Shown here piece after piece: positions 24,818 through 37,320 of a stretch of 64,000 bases of DNA. Numbering within the stretch: the stretch's first letter is position 1; the number at the start of each line of letters is the position of its first letter. The notes beneath the pieces are model-generated. The model had not been told where the DNA came from. It worked only from the letters and a program-made list of their open reading frames with translations, and ran no database searches. The translations under genes and the position numbers were made by a program. The DNA is from Aquatica leii (Eukaryota; Arthropoda; Insecta; Coleoptera; Lampyridae): assembly GCA_035610365.1 (NCBI GenBank), contig CM069436.1:40245117-40309116 (forward strand), read 5' to 3'.

Positions 24818-25055
24818 AACTGTAGATAGCTATAAACGATGGTAAATACGTTGAGTTAGTTTAACACCCGCGAAATTCAAAATAAGCTTTGAAAAATTCG
24901 TCGGGATAAAACCACAACGTAAAAGGACATTGGGGGTGAGCAATGTCCTTTTACGTTGTGGTTTTATCCCGACGAATTCTTCAAAGCTTATTTTGAATTT
25001 CGCGGGTGTTAAACTAACTCAACGTATTTACCATCGTTTATAGCTATCTACAGTT
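24818..25055. repeat. 238-bp near-perfect palindrome (115-bp arms, 8-nt loop)
   Basis: Bases 24818-24932 are the reverse complement of 24941-25055 with no indel and one visible mismatch (GAAAAATTC against GAAGAATTC). The arms are separated by 8 nt. The arms begin AACTGTAGATAGC and are more GC-rich than the flanks. The flanks are not obviously duplicated. Candidates are a foldback-type non-autonomous element, a hairpin-RNA or endo-siRNA locus, or a fold-back sequencing artefact. No coding potential. Confidence 0.9.
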
Positions 25056-27902
25056 TCTTTATTTATGTTTATTTAAATATTACAGCATTTTTATAAAACT
25101 AAATAATATACAATTTTGTAAATAAAAATTAAATAAAAAATATTAACATTGTCTAAAATTTATAAAGCAATTTTGTAATACCTGTTCAACTACACAAAGA
25201 TAAATGAAGATTATAAATGATAGCTATATTGAATATAACCGAAATGGTTTGACGTAAAACTTAATTTCATTTCCACGACAAACATTCTACGCGCAGGCAT
25301 TAACTATAAATTGAATTTTGGTGAAAAGGTGTAAAGGAGTTTTGTGTATAATAATTTAGAAGTTTAAATAACTTGTACTTGTATTAAATGTAAATATAAG
25401 TAAGGCAAGCAAAGCTTAACATTTCATGCAAATATTAGAATTAATTATAATTTTTATTGAATATTATTTTAATTACAATAATAATAGCAATTTATATTTT
25501 AAGTCAGAATAAACAAACGATGTTTATGTAATTAAAAAAAATATTAAAATTTTATTTCAAACGCCTTCGTTTTTGGTATTTAGTTTTTATATAAAAATAA
25601 ACAAGGCATTCTAAAGATATCCCTGGTTAATAAAAGTAAGCACAAATTCGGTTTTTTTTTAAATTTAAAACTGAAACGTGTTTACAATTTTATAAGTAAA
25701 CATACAGTTGACTTCAATAAACATAATCCTTGGGGATGCGTGGTTGGTGTCACTTTAGTTCTAAAGGTACACTTAAATTAAAAAATATTTTGGAAGAAAA
25801 TTAAAGTCATTCATTAATTAGTCGTAAAGATGATCATTAGACTTTGTTGAAGTTTGAGGTTATTTCAGAAAAACACTATAACTTTAATATTATTGAAATA
25901 AATTGTAATAACACATTTTCTTTTTTAAAAGATGAGATATAGCATTACAAAGTATATATTTCTAAAAGTAATTCTAAAAATTACTTATTTTCATTGTAAA
26001 ACACAATATAAAGAATCAATAACTTCAATCACTCTCACTTTCGTCTAAACTTATTTTTATATAATTTAACATTCCTTTTACACGGCGGTTTACTGTGATT
26101 ATCAAACGTGAGGTTTGTAATACATATTATTGTGATATATATGTTACATCGCTAACCAAAATGTTGGTACTACATCAAATGCGCGATAAATGATTGACGT
26201 TCTCAATTTTACGTAAGACGTGTTCTAATAATGATATTCTGATGATGTGTTTGTGTAGTTAGCCGTCGTTCCTACATGAGGCATTAGATGTTGATCTCAG
26301 AATTGCTGCGACAACTTGGGAGATCCGCTACATAGCAAAGATAAAGGAAATATTTGGTTGTATTTGACAAACGACTGAATCCATTAACAAAACGGAAACA
26401 AAGCATTAAACTTCAAACATGAAAAAACTTTTACAAACACATTAAACTAACAGCTCATTCCACTTTCACAAAAAATACCGGTTTAAAACAATTCCCCAAA
26501 TACAGTTGACCGAAAGCAATTGCTCGGATACATATGACGGAACAGCAAATTAACCGAACGGACAATTCACCGAATGCACAATTTACCAAATAGACAATTT
26601 ACCAAACTCACTTTAAACTGTGCAAAAAGGTTTTGGATACATTCGGATTCGTAAAAGATTTATTAAAGTAAGCTTTACTGATATTATTCAACCGTTTTGT
26701 TTGTGATGCAATTAACTTTTTCATTATTCAATGTTAAGTGGAATAGATTGTGTGACTCCGACTATTCCCTATGAAGTTAGTTTAAATTTGAATTTTTGAA
26801 TTGTGCTTATATTCATTGAATATTTGATTTCTTTAAATTACTTTTCTTTTGTGTTTAATTTGGTTTTTGTATAAAGTAAAGTTAAAGCACTTGTCTGTTA
26901 TTTTTTTTTATTTCAAAAAATAATTTTTTGACTTTATTGCCTGGCTTGCAGAGACGTAAACTTCTGTAAAAAAATGTATCTCAAAGTAAAAGATAGCGCC
27001 TAAGAAATAAAAAACCGGTGGATAAAACTGGTCGCTAGCTTTTGTAATAATGAAAGTTGGGCAACCCCGTGGAACGCAGTACATTTTGTCAGTATGTTGT
27101 TGTCAGCGGTTGGCCATTATTTATTTTTTTTGTAGGACCTACATGGCTACACCAGAAAAAACAAAGGAGACATTCACATTCCTAAATGAAGGTGGTACCG
27201 GTGTGACACTCAAATCAGCGATCACCAATCCAGAAAGTAATGTAATTTTACAAAAAGTACAAAATAATGTACGTTACTCTTGTTGAAACTTTTCGTTTTC
27301 ATTCACATGCATTTTTTTTGGTCAATGAATGCTTGATTTATTGTTTTTGGTTAATTCTTCAAAACGGTCTTAAATCAAGGGTCGCACGACACCACTGCAT
27401 GTCTATACTTTCCAAGATTTACACAAAATCCAACTAACTAATAAAATAAAAATTTTCTCTTTTATAAACGTTGCACAAACTGCACATAGAATTTTTATAA
27501 AAAACTTTATATGATCACAGTACGACAGATAGAGATGCCCAAAGTAAAAGGTTTAGACGCAACAAATTTATCAAAAAATTTTTTGAGATCGCTTCTCGGA
27601 TGACTTAGCTAAATATGCTTATTGCCGAAAGCAAATACTATTTGCCACCGTTCAACAAAAGAATTGCAAGTTATGACAAGAACAATAAACGAATGTTTTA
27701 ACAAGGTAAAACCTTAAACTAACTGAAAACCAACACTTTAAAATTTGAAATAATAAAGATGATTTAAAACACGTCACCAATTAATTTAAAGCGCGCAAAG
27801 CTTCACTATATTCAAACTTTAAATTAAAACGATTGTAAATACGAGGGTCGACAAAAGAGTACGCATAAAAATCTTATGACGGTTACAAGCTTTATCTCCA
27901 GA
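25056..27902. other. Spacer with a short tandem repeat and one unassigned ORF
   Basis: Mostly AT-rich. A short degenerate repeat lies at 26500-26607. A plus-strand frame at 27142-27286 (TYMATPEKTKETFTFLNEGG and onward) looks protein-like but I cannot place it. It is preceded by a pyrimidine-rich tract ending near TTTTTGTAG at 27134, which could be a splice acceptor. Confidence 0.35.
26500..26607 (+). repeat. Degenerate short tandem repeat, about 16-18 bp unit
   Basis: Units of the type GGACAATTCACCGAAT recur with variation: CAGTTGACCGAAAG, CAAATTAACCGAAC, GGACAATTCACCGAAT, GCACAATTTACCAAAT, AGACAATTTACCAAAC. Five or six units are visible. No coding role. Confidence 0.6.
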
Positions 27903-28394
27903 CAACTTTATGTAACATTATTCATAGGGTTCTTATGTTTTGCTAAGCTCTATACCAACCCAATCGGATTTAAGTCGCAATGGCAAACGTAACGCTGTAT
28001 AATTTTATATTAAAAGATTAAAAAACCATTGTTAACAAATTTGTGTGATCCATTCTCTTTTCCGGATTATCCAATTACTATTACAGATAAATGTATGTTT
28101 TCTTTTAATACGTTATTGACTTTTTGTTTTTGTTAAAATTTTTATTTTTTCGTAATTTGGGTAAATAACGAGAACGTCAAGCAACAATATTTTCACGTTT
28201 TATGAATAATTTCCTTTTACTGTGACATTTCTCATATTCAAAATCAATTTGTAACGAATGTTTTTTAGTGTATCTGCTCCTCTCTTCTATAAATCATATA
28301 TTTAATTTTTTCAACAAAAATTTTCATGCTTGGAATTTTTATATCAACAGTGTAAAGTTTATATACGGTTTTTTTAAATGCTTGATAGATAGTC

Positions 28395-28570
28395 ATGTTC
28401 TATTATTAATTTTTAATTTAGGTTATATACAATAATTGTACCAGATACTACTTCTTAAAAATCCTTTACTTGAATGAATGTACACATGCGCAAGTCAACA
28501 ATAAAATTGAAGAAACCTTATATATTATACATTAGCGTAACATGCAATCTCCCTTGAAACCCACAGTTTC
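28395..28570 (-). repeat. BEL/Pao LTR segment, copy 1
   Basis: The segment from GTCATGTTCTATT through ACCAGATACTACTTCTTA to GTCAACAATAAAATTGAAGA also occurs at 31340-31510 (in unit 2) and, more diverged, at 34998-35180. The outer pair flanks gag and pol on either side, so this is probably part of the LTR. Confidence 0.6.
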
Positions 28571-28879
28571 AGCAAATAACGTATTCTAAAACTACATTGT
28601 AAAATAAATTGTCTTACAAAGAAGTCATAATCTCAAAATGGAAAATACATAAATAATAGTCTACAATAACAATTCTTAAATAATCTTAACTTCTAATAGT
28701 TCATTTTTTATTGAGGTGACTACATTACATGGCAAAGGAAAAACAAGTACCAACACAATAGCCATCGTAAAAAAGGCAAGCTGTTATCAATAATTAGCAC
28801 AAGCATGCTTTTCTTAATATTTTGTTTGTTCCATGTTTCCATTTGTTTTTTTTGTCCTAACTTATTTAAATATTCTCTT

Positions 28880-30570
28880 GACCATTAACTCCAAAAGTGT
28901 TGCAACATTTTTTTAGGTGTTGATGGCGACTGTTTTCAGGTATGTTTACCATGTTTTGCTTTGGAATAGAGGTACGGCCAATGAGGAAGGGTGCTGGGGT
29001 TAATGCTTCTGTCATTAGGATCAGAATTAATTTAAGTCAAAGGCCGGAATTAAAAATTGGTTCAATTTAGGTAAAGATGGCGCAGAATTAATTAATACTC
29101 GTTTTAAATAAAATTTCAAACTTTTTACACCGGCCTCCCAAAATCCATCAAAACCAGGAAGATTAGGAGATATAAATTGCCAATTTATGCTATCGTTTGC
29201 AGTAAGACCAACTACGTGATTGCCATTAGATGCAATAAATTCGTAAATTTTTGATAATTCGTTTTTGTCACCTACGAAATTGATTTCGTTAATGCTAAAT
29301 ACATTCGTAGGTTTTCCTCTCCTAGACACAAAACGGTTAAAGGCAGACAAAACGTCTTTAGTAGTTAAGTTAGTAACTAGTTTCAAATATAACGCCTCAA
29401 TCATAAAACAAATAAATAGACAAACACAACATTGTGTCTACTTCTACGTTCCTTTTTGTCCGTAATTATAAAAAGGCTTGCATAGTGTACACCAACAGTG
29501 TGAAATGGGTGCATCGGCAAAGCTCGTTCATGAGGTGGGTGACCTATCAATTGAATAGTAGGTTCAGCAGTGAATCTCAAGCATCTTATGCAATTACGAA
29601 CTAAATAACAAACACCGTAATAAAGGACAGAAGTTGTGCTGTATGTTACAGTGTTTAATTGAAAATGTTCTAGTTTGCTGTTCTCGTCTCTTTGTTACAT
29701 TATTCTTTGAAATTGTTTATGATCAAGATGTAGTAATACCTGCCGATACATTTTTTTTGTGTTTCTTGTGATAACAAATTTATATTTACAACACCTAGAA
29801 ATTATGAAAAATATATTTTGAATAGTATATATCAGTGAATTGGGTTTCATTAATAGATATACTTGATTGAATTGGCAAAAACCATCGAACACTCAAACAC
29901 TACTCGTAACTTAATAGTTACGTTAGATTCCCTTAAAACTGGAAGATGTGTATAATAAGAATTTACCATCAGGTTAAAATTTGGTCATGTGGTTCAAGTA
30001 ACTGTACTTTTCCATAAAATCAGAGTACATTTTCTTTAAATAAAGTTTCTTATGCAATGATTTTTCAGTAATAAAAAATCTAGACTGTACTGCCTGTAGA
30101 GAGTTGCCAAAATTACAAAGAGTATTCTTGCATATAAATTTGACTAGAAATTGCCCAGATGTATCACGTGAAATAGTTTCCTTAAAATTATTTTTACAAT
30201 ATTCATCATCTGCACTGTGTACTTTGACAGAAGAAATTGCTAAAATCGTTCGACATCCTTATGTAATTTATTAAGTGACAGATATGACATAGTATTTTCA
30301 TTTCAATGTTGTATATGATTAGTGAAAACAGCTGGAAAAACCCAATCAAATTTAGTTTTTTGCAGGGTAGAAGAATTTGGTTCACTAATTTGACCTTGCG
30401 ATAAATCAATTTCTCGAGGTAAATAAAAGCATAGATCTGCTAAATTTATATGTGGAGAAATTTTGACTACATTCGCATCAATGGAATACTTTGGCAGAAC
30501 ATTTGTTATTTGTGGAAGTACTAAACCAGACAGTTTGATGCAAAAATTATTATATTAGATTTGATCGTCA
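28880..30570 (-). pseudogene. BEL/Pao pol pseudogene, copy 1
   Basis: Minus-strand blocks follow BEL/Pao pol order. The protease-to-RT linker (CLVLPQITNVLPKYS, then HINLADLCFYLPREIDL) lies at about 30530-30390, followed by TLQKTKFDWVFPAV. The RT start (VLRESNVTIKLRVVFECS) lies near 29950-29900 and the RT block KKMYRQVLLHLDHKQFQRI at about 29755-29700. The integrase DDE region (LVTNLTTKDVLSAFNRFVSR, INFVGDKNELSKIYEF) lies at 29404-29230 and its C-terminal part continues to about 28880. The catalytic half of RT, RNase H and the integrase zinc finger are deleted between the RT and integrase blocks. Frameshifts and stops are common. The copy cannot encode a working polyprotein. Confidence 0.8.
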
Positions 30571-31339
30571 CTACAACTCGATGGGTTACTGTTAAAATAC
30601 TTTTATTTATACTAGTAACCTCTATTTGTACTGGAATCCTTTTCAACCTAAAATTGTACATGCACGCTTTGTAATAAAATTTGATATTTTGTTAAATAAG
30701 TTAAATGCAAGAACTCTTGATGTTGATAGTATTGATGAGAGCGGAATGCTGCTTGTTAGTATTCGAATTGAATTGATTGGCGTTATTATTAGAAACATAC
30801 AACACTCCCTAGAATGGTATCCTTGGACCTAATTTTTGAGTCAACTTTATGTAACATTATTCATAGGGTTCTTATGTTTTGCTAAACTCTATACTAACCC
30901 AATCGAATTTAAGTCGCAGTGGTAACATGGCAAACATAACACTGTATAATTTTAGATTAAAAGATTAAAAAAACATTGTTAACAAATTAGCGTGATCCAT
31001 TCTCTTTTCCGGATTACCAAATTACTAATACAGATAAATGTATGTTTTCTTTTAATACGTTATTGGCTTTTTGTTTTTGTTAAAATTTTTATTTTTTCGT
31101 AATTTGGGTAAATAACGAGAACGTCAAGCAACAATATTTTCACGTTCTATGAATAATTTCCTTTTACTGTGACATTTCTCATACTCAAAATCAATTTGTA
31201 ACAAATGTTTTTTTAGTTTATCTGCTCCCCCCTTCTATAAATCTTATCTTTAATTTTTTCAACAAAAATTTGTATGCTTGGAATTTTTTTATCAACAGCG
31301 TAAACTTCATATACAGTTTTGTTAAATGCTTGATAGATA

Positions 31340-31510
31340 GTCATGTTCTATTATTAATTCTTAGTTTAGATTTTATACAATAATTGTACCAGATACTACT
31401 TCTTAGGTATCCTTTACTTGAATGAATGTACACATGCGCAAGTCAACAATAAAATTGAAGAAACCTTATATATTATACATTAGCGTAACATGCAATCTGC
31501 CTTGAAACCC
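31340..31510 (-). repeat. BEL/Pao LTR segment, copy 2
   Basis: Counterpart of 28395-28570 inside duplication unit 2. It would be the 3' LTR of the minus-strand element whose 5' LTR segment is at 34998-35180. Confidence 0.6.
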
Positions 31511-31829
31511 ACAGTTTCATCAAATAACGTATTCTAAAACTACATTGTAAAATAAATTGTCTTACAAAGAAGTCATAATCTCAAAATGAAAAATACATAA
31601 ATAATACTCTACAATAACAATTCTTAAATAATCTTAACTTCTAATAGTTCATTTTTTATTGAGGTGGCTACATTACATGGCAAAGGAAAAACAAGTACCA
31701 ACACAATAGCCATCGTAAAAAAGGCAAGCTGTTATCAATAATTAGCACAAGCATGCTTTTCTTAATATTTTGTTTGTTCCATGTTTCCATTTGTTTTTTT
31801 GTCCTAACTTATTTAAATATTCTCTTGAC

Positions 31830-33520
31830 CATTAACTCCAAAAGTGTTGCAACATTTTTTAGGTGTTAATGGCGACTGTTTTCAGGTATGTTTACCATGT
31901 TTTGCTTTGGAATAGAGGTACGGCCAATGAGGAAGGGTGCTGGGGTTAATGCTTCTGTCATTAGGATCAGAATTAATTTAAGTCAAAGGCCGGAGTTAAA
32001 AATTGGTTCAATTTAGGTAAAGATGGTGCAAAATTAATTAATACTCGTTTTAAATAAAATTTCAAACTTTTTACACCGGCCTCCCAAAATCCATCAAAAC
32101 CAGGAAGATTAGGAGATATAAATTGCCAATTTATGCTATCGTTTGCAGTAAGACCAACTACGTGATTGCCATTAGATGCAATAAATTCGTAAATTTTTGA
32201 TAATTCGTTTTTGTCACCTACGAAATTGATACCGTTAATGCTAAATACATTTGTAGGTTTTCCTCTCCTAGACACAAAACGGTTAAAGGCATATAAAACG
32301 CCTTTAGTAGTTAAGTTAGTAACAAGTTTCAAATATAATGCCTCAATCATAAATAGACAAACACAAATAGACAAACACAACATTGTGTCTACTTCTACGT
32401 TTTTTTTGTCCGTAATGATAAAAAGGCTTGCATAGTTTACACCAACAGTGTGAAATGGGTGCATCGGCAAAGCTCGTACATGAGGTGGGTGACCTATCAA
32501 TTACATAGTAGGTTCAGCAGTGAATCTCAAGCATCTTATGCAATTACGAACTAAATAACAAACACCGTAATAAAGGACAGAAGTTGTGCTGTATGTTACA
32601 GTGTTTAATTGAAAATGTTCTAGTTTGCTGTTCTCGTCTCTTTGTTACACTATTCTTTGAAATTGTTTATGATCAAGATGTAGTAATACCTGCCGATACA
32701 TTTTTTTTGTGTTTCTTGTGATAACAAATTTATATTTACAACACCTAGAAATTATGAAAAATATATTTTGAATAGTATGTATCAGTAAATTGGGTTTCAT
32801 TAATAGATATACTTGATTGAATTCGCAAAAACCATCGAACACTCAAACACTACTCGTAACTTAATAGTTACGTTAGATTCCATTAAAACTGGAAGATGTG
32901 TATAATAAGAATTTACCATCAGGTTAAAATTTGGTCATGTGGTTCAAGTAACTGTACTTTTCCATAAAATCAGAGTACATTTTCTTTAAATAAAGTTTCT
33001 TATGCAATGATTTTTCAGTAATAAAAAATCTAGACTGTACTGCCTGTAGAGAGTTGCCAAAATTACAAAGAGTATTCTTGCATATAAATTTGACTAGAAA
33101 TTGCCCAGATGTATCACGTGAAATAGTTTCCTTAAAATTATTTTTACAATATTCATCATCTGCACTGTGTACTTTGACAGAAGAAATTGCTAAAATCGTT
33201 CGACATCCTTATGTAATTTATTAAGTGACAGATATGACATAGTATTTTCATTTCAATGTTGTATATGATTAGTGAAAACAGCTGGAAAAACCCAATCAAA
33301 TTTAGTTTTTTGCAGGGTAGAAGAATTTGGTTCACTAATTTGACCTTGCGATAAATCAATTTCTCGAGGTAAATAAAAGCATAGATCTGCTAAATTAATA
33401 TGTGGAGAAATTTTGACTACATTCGCATCAATGGAATACTTTGGCAGAACATTTGTTATTTGTGGAAGTACTAAACCAGACAGTTTGATGCAAAAATTAT
33501 TATATTAGATTTGATCGTCA
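31830..33520 (-). pseudogene. BEL/Pao pol pseudogene, copy 2
   Basis: Same block order as the copy at 28880-30570. The integrase stretch is open longer here: a 175-codon frame at 32500-31973 starts MIGHPPHVRALPMHPFHTVG. It adds the segment before the catalytic core (family pattern LPxxRVxPxRPFxxxGVDF), then LVTNLTTKGVLYAFNRFVSR and INFVGDKNELSKIYEF. In the family the first catalytic aspartate follows the GVDYAGP block and the second lies in SDNGTNF. Here the second reads SINGINF, so that residue is lost. The RT remnant is at about 32850-32645. The middle of pol is deleted as in copy 1. Confidence 0.82.
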
Positions 33521-33792
33521 CTACAACTCGATGGGTTACTGTTAAAATACTTTTATTTATACTAGTAACCTCTATTTGTACTGGAATCCTTTTCAACCTA
33601 AAATTGTACATGCACGCTTTGTAATAAAATTTGATATTTTGTTAAATAAGTTAAATGCAAGAACTCTTGATGTTGATAGTATTGATGAGAGCGGAATGCT
33701 GCTTGTTAGTATTCGAATTGAATTGATTAGCGTTATTATTAGAAACATACAACACTCCCTAGAATGGTATCCTTGGACCTAATTTTTGAGTC

Positions 33793-34040
33793 TAATTTTA
33801 ATAAACCGTCACAATTTTGTAGGAAATGATTTTCATTACAACTTACACACAACAACGAAATGCTTACAAATACCTTCGGTAATTTGCTAATTTGATTAAA
33901 TGGTTTGGTGTTATCATAAAACTTTCTTAAGTTAATAGTTTCTTTAAATTTAGAAATTCTAAAAATTCACTCAAAGTTGGTAATTTTTCTGAGCTACTAG
34001 AATCACCTAGATTGCCAATCTTAGCTAGTCTGAGTATCTA
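33793..34040 (-). pseudogene. BEL/Pao gag C-terminal remnant with zinc knuckle
   Basis: The minus strand encodes SSSSEKLPTLSEFLEFLN at about 34010-33950, a typical BEL gag segment. A CCHC-like knuckle with spacing C-x2-C-x3-H-x4-C (CVSCNENHFLQNC) follows at about 33858-33818. Pol continues directly into duplication unit 2. The knuckle binds RNA in intact elements. Frame changes between the two blocks show decay. Upstream gag (34.1-34.9 kb) is too degraded to assign. Confidence 0.75.
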
Positions 34041-34997
34041 ATCTATTAACGAGAATAGGTATCAATAATACACCCCATTTGTCTACTGATTGGCCTAATG
34101 ACTTATAGAATAAAATGCAATTGTGTGCAGTACTAATCAATTGTCGCAACAAAAAATAAAATTCCCGCGTTACATGTAGAATGTCGAGTAAGGCTTAAAG
34201 ATAAGTATTCACAATTCTGCGAATGTTATTATATTTTTTTGTAACATTTTTTTTGTAAAATTTCATAATTTTGATTGTAGCTTTAAATGGTGTTAATAAA
34301 TCTGAAGGTTCACCGTGCAGTGATACTTTTAAATAAATGAATTTTTGTACATTATTAAATATATTATTTAAATATCAAAGAAATAAATGCAAGTGTAAAG
34401 GTCTGTGGAAATTTTGATTTTCTCGTTGCGCTAATTGCACGTGCATTACTGAGTAGAATTAGACGTTTCCAATTGTGTTTTATATAGATTTCGCATTACA
34501 TAAAACTTTAAAATATTCATATTTGAATTGTTTCCTCTTATTAACATTTTCTTTTTTGATTGTACCAATTAACTCTATTTCAGATTGAATAGTGTTAAAT
34601 TTATCATAAATTGGTTTAAAGTTATTGATTATTCTTTTATTAATCATAATTGAATCAGGCCCAAGTTGTCATCGTCTAGATTACATAAAAGTTTGTCAAA
34701 TAAGGTTATTTGAACCTTGAGTGGTGTATGTCGATTTTGTAATTTTTCTTTAATTGTTCAGATGTCATTTATGGTTTTAAACAAGTATTTATTGTGTATT
34801 AATAAGTTTAATTAGTTAATAGGAGGGATTAATAAATGAATTCGAAAGAAGATCCGATAAAGTCGCTTTCCTTTTATTAGCAAGATTGCATTGAGTAAAT
34901 ATGCCGGCATTGTGGTATCAACGTTTGAATTAACAATATGCTTTAATTTTATGATCTTGATAATCCGACTTAAAGAACCAATGTTAGATTGAATAAG
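34041..34997. other. Degraded BEL/Pao gag region
   Basis: Position between the gag remnant and the 5' LTR segment implies gag and leader sequence. No block is recognisable by eye. Confidence 0.4.
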
Positions 34998-35180
34998 TCA
35001 TGTTCTATTTTTAATTATTAGTTTAATTTGTATATAATAATTTTACCAGATACCTACTACTTCTTAGATATCCTTTAGTTCAATGAATGTACACATACGT
35101 TTAAAAAACCCGTGCAAGTCAACAATAAAATTAAAGAAACCTAAAATATTATACATGAGTGTAACAATGCTTGAATCACA
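34998..35180 (-). repeat. BEL/Pao 5' LTR segment
   Basis: Similar to 28395-28570 and 31340-31510 (GTCATGTTCTATT, ACCAGATACCTACTACTTCTTA, ATGAATGTACACATACG, GTCAACAATAAAATTAAAGA) but more diverged and with a short insertion. It marks the 5' end of the minus-strand BEL/Pao element. Confidence 0.55.
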
Positions 35181-37320
35181 ATTATCCAACGTTATTTTAG
35201 TTCTTCTTTTTTTTTTTTTTGAAGGAAACCTTAACATTCTAATCCTGCTCGTCATCGTTTTACTCCGGATGTTTTTAATAAATGTTGTTGATTTGCCCGT
35301 TGCAGCAAAAGCTAGCTCGGTTGCTTTCTCCAAAAGAAAAGTTCAGGCGCCTTTAATTTTCTGTTTCTGTAATTTTTTTGGGTTTGGAATAAACAGTTTT
35401 CTTTGATTTATATTTCATGTTAGTAACTAACAACTGAAACAACGCAGAAACTAAGTAATGTATAAATCTATATCAAAAAGTCTAGATAAAAACTAATTTA
35501 ATAACGATGGATTTTTATTATTTTTAATTAAAAAAAAGGTAAAGATGTACATAAACAGGAGCCAATGAGTTTTGATTGTATTTTAAATTTTAAGCGGGCG
35601 GTACTTGCTAGTTGTGATTGGCTAACACATTTATTGCTTCAAATTCAAAGTTAGTTGTCATATTTTTCGGCGCTTTGTAGTTGATTTGTTAGTTTAATAC
35701 AAAATTTATAATCGTTTTTTGTTAATTTATCATTTACAAAACACAATTTATTTTGTTATAGAAACGTACGTACGTACACCTGTATAGAAAATAATAAAAC
35801 ACTAAGAATAATACAATTTCCTTGGACTAGTTTGGTCACAAAACACGCATAACATTGATTCCTTTACATATAAGAAACTAATATTTAGTTATTTGCAGCT
35901 ATTACCTAATCGATAAACAAAAATAACTAATAACAATAAGTACTATATTTTTTATGTGTATAAATAATATCACCATTTACACTAACTTTTTTTATATAAT
36001 AAATGTAATAAATTATTCAACTTAATTAAATTAAATTGCAAAGCATCACTGAATATATTTTACTAATAAATTTTAGGAAATCATCTGCAAATAACTAATA
36101 ATGTTAAATGTATTTTAATAAATTTAATCTATTTAACGTTAGTTAAGACTGCAAATAAGATTAAACATATCTATTTTCAAGGTTCTCATATTTCCAAAGC
36201 TAAGAACGTTAGGTTTCAACGTTATATTAAGTCTATTTATATCTGTTCTTTAATAATGTTTGAATCAGTAATAAACACTTTTAAGTTTTTTTTTTACATT
36301 TTTAAAGTTATTGTATAAAAACAAAAAAAAAACTTTTTAATATTTTTTCTAAAAACAATATGAGTTTATGTGCATTAACAACTGAAAAATCATTTATTAG
36401 TGACCCTTATTACTAAACGATTTTGAACCAATAAAATCAACGAACGATTTTCTATTAATGCCCTATTTTCTTTCTTTATTTAAATTGCGGCAAACAAAAT
36501 TAGTTGTGGTAGTCAATTGAACACATAAATTCAGTTCTTTGTATGTTGTTTATGCAAAAACTAAAATGTGGCTCCTTAGAATATTTTGATATTATTTGGT
36601 TTCTTGTTGTAATTAACTTCTACTTACATTTGAATCGGCTTAAAAATCAATTTTTGTTTTTTTTTTGTTTTTTTAATTGTTAGTACGTAGTTTAATAAAT
36701 TAGTTAATCCGTTTGCCGCTTCAACAAACTTTTGACAATCAAATTGTTAGATGGATGATGTTAGAAGTGATGTTATTGGGCGTGGTTAGTTTTAATTGGT
36801 CTACAGCAGGATGAAAAAACTGTTTAAAAAAAGAGATTAACCGTTCCAAAACCAAAAAATCGTAAACTGACTAGCTGTTTGCAAACAAACCACGTGTTTG
36901 TAAAGTTGTTTGCAAAGAAACCACCTGTTTGTAAAGCTGTTTGTAAACAAACTATCCTAAGGGCGAGTTTTATGAACTTATTAAAATTTGTTATCTTGTT
37001 ATTAGCAGCGTTTTTATTAGTAAATAAAAATTTAACCATTACAGGTTTTCAACCTGTAATAGTAAATATTCGCAAATTATCTATAAACTATGCGTCGATT
37101 TGTTATTAATCTATATTGAAATATTAATTTTTAACCCACCTCAACAAACCAATTTCTAAACCAATGTAACAAACCGATTTAGCAATTGGTCGAATAGTCA
37201 GTTCTCGAATTTTGGTTTTTGAACGGTTAATTGGTGAAATCATATTGCTTGGTTTTTAGACTGTTTAGTTTGTTTGCTAATAGTTGTATCAAAGTTTAAA
37301 TAAAAATAAAGTATCAAAAC
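35181..37320. other. AT-rich spacer without gene
   Basis: Nothing coding was recognised. ACGTACGTACGTAC is a short tetranucleotide run near 35765. At 36868-36955 the sequence TGTTTGCAAACAAACCACGTGTTTGTAAAG is repeated with variation about three times (unit about 29 bp). Confidence 0.4.

Larger units (their letters stand above)
27903..30841. repeat. Tandem duplication unit 1 (2.94 kb)
   Basis: This segment is repeated directly and head-to-tail at 30842-33792. Both start CAACTTTATGTAACATTATT and end CTTGGACCTAATTTTTGAG. The units align along their full length with a few small indels and scattered substitutions, so the duplication is recent relative to the decay of the BEL/Pao element it carries. 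The left junction shares at most one base with the right flank. Confidence 0.92.
30842..33792. repeat. Tandem duplication unit 2 (2.95 kb)
   Basis: Second head-to-tail copy of the 27903-30841 unit. It is continuous on its right with the gag end of the same BEL/Pao element, so this unit is in the ancestral position and unit 1 is the added copy, or the two arose by unequal exchange. Small differences include CTTGAAACCCACAGTTTCAT against ...CAGTTTCAG and several T-run length changes. Confidence 0.92.

Noticed and set aside
30626..30832. 68-codon plus-strand frame present in both duplication units as a conserved gene
   Set aside because: Its conservation comes from the recent duplication, and it lies opposite the BEL/Pao protease region on the minus strand.
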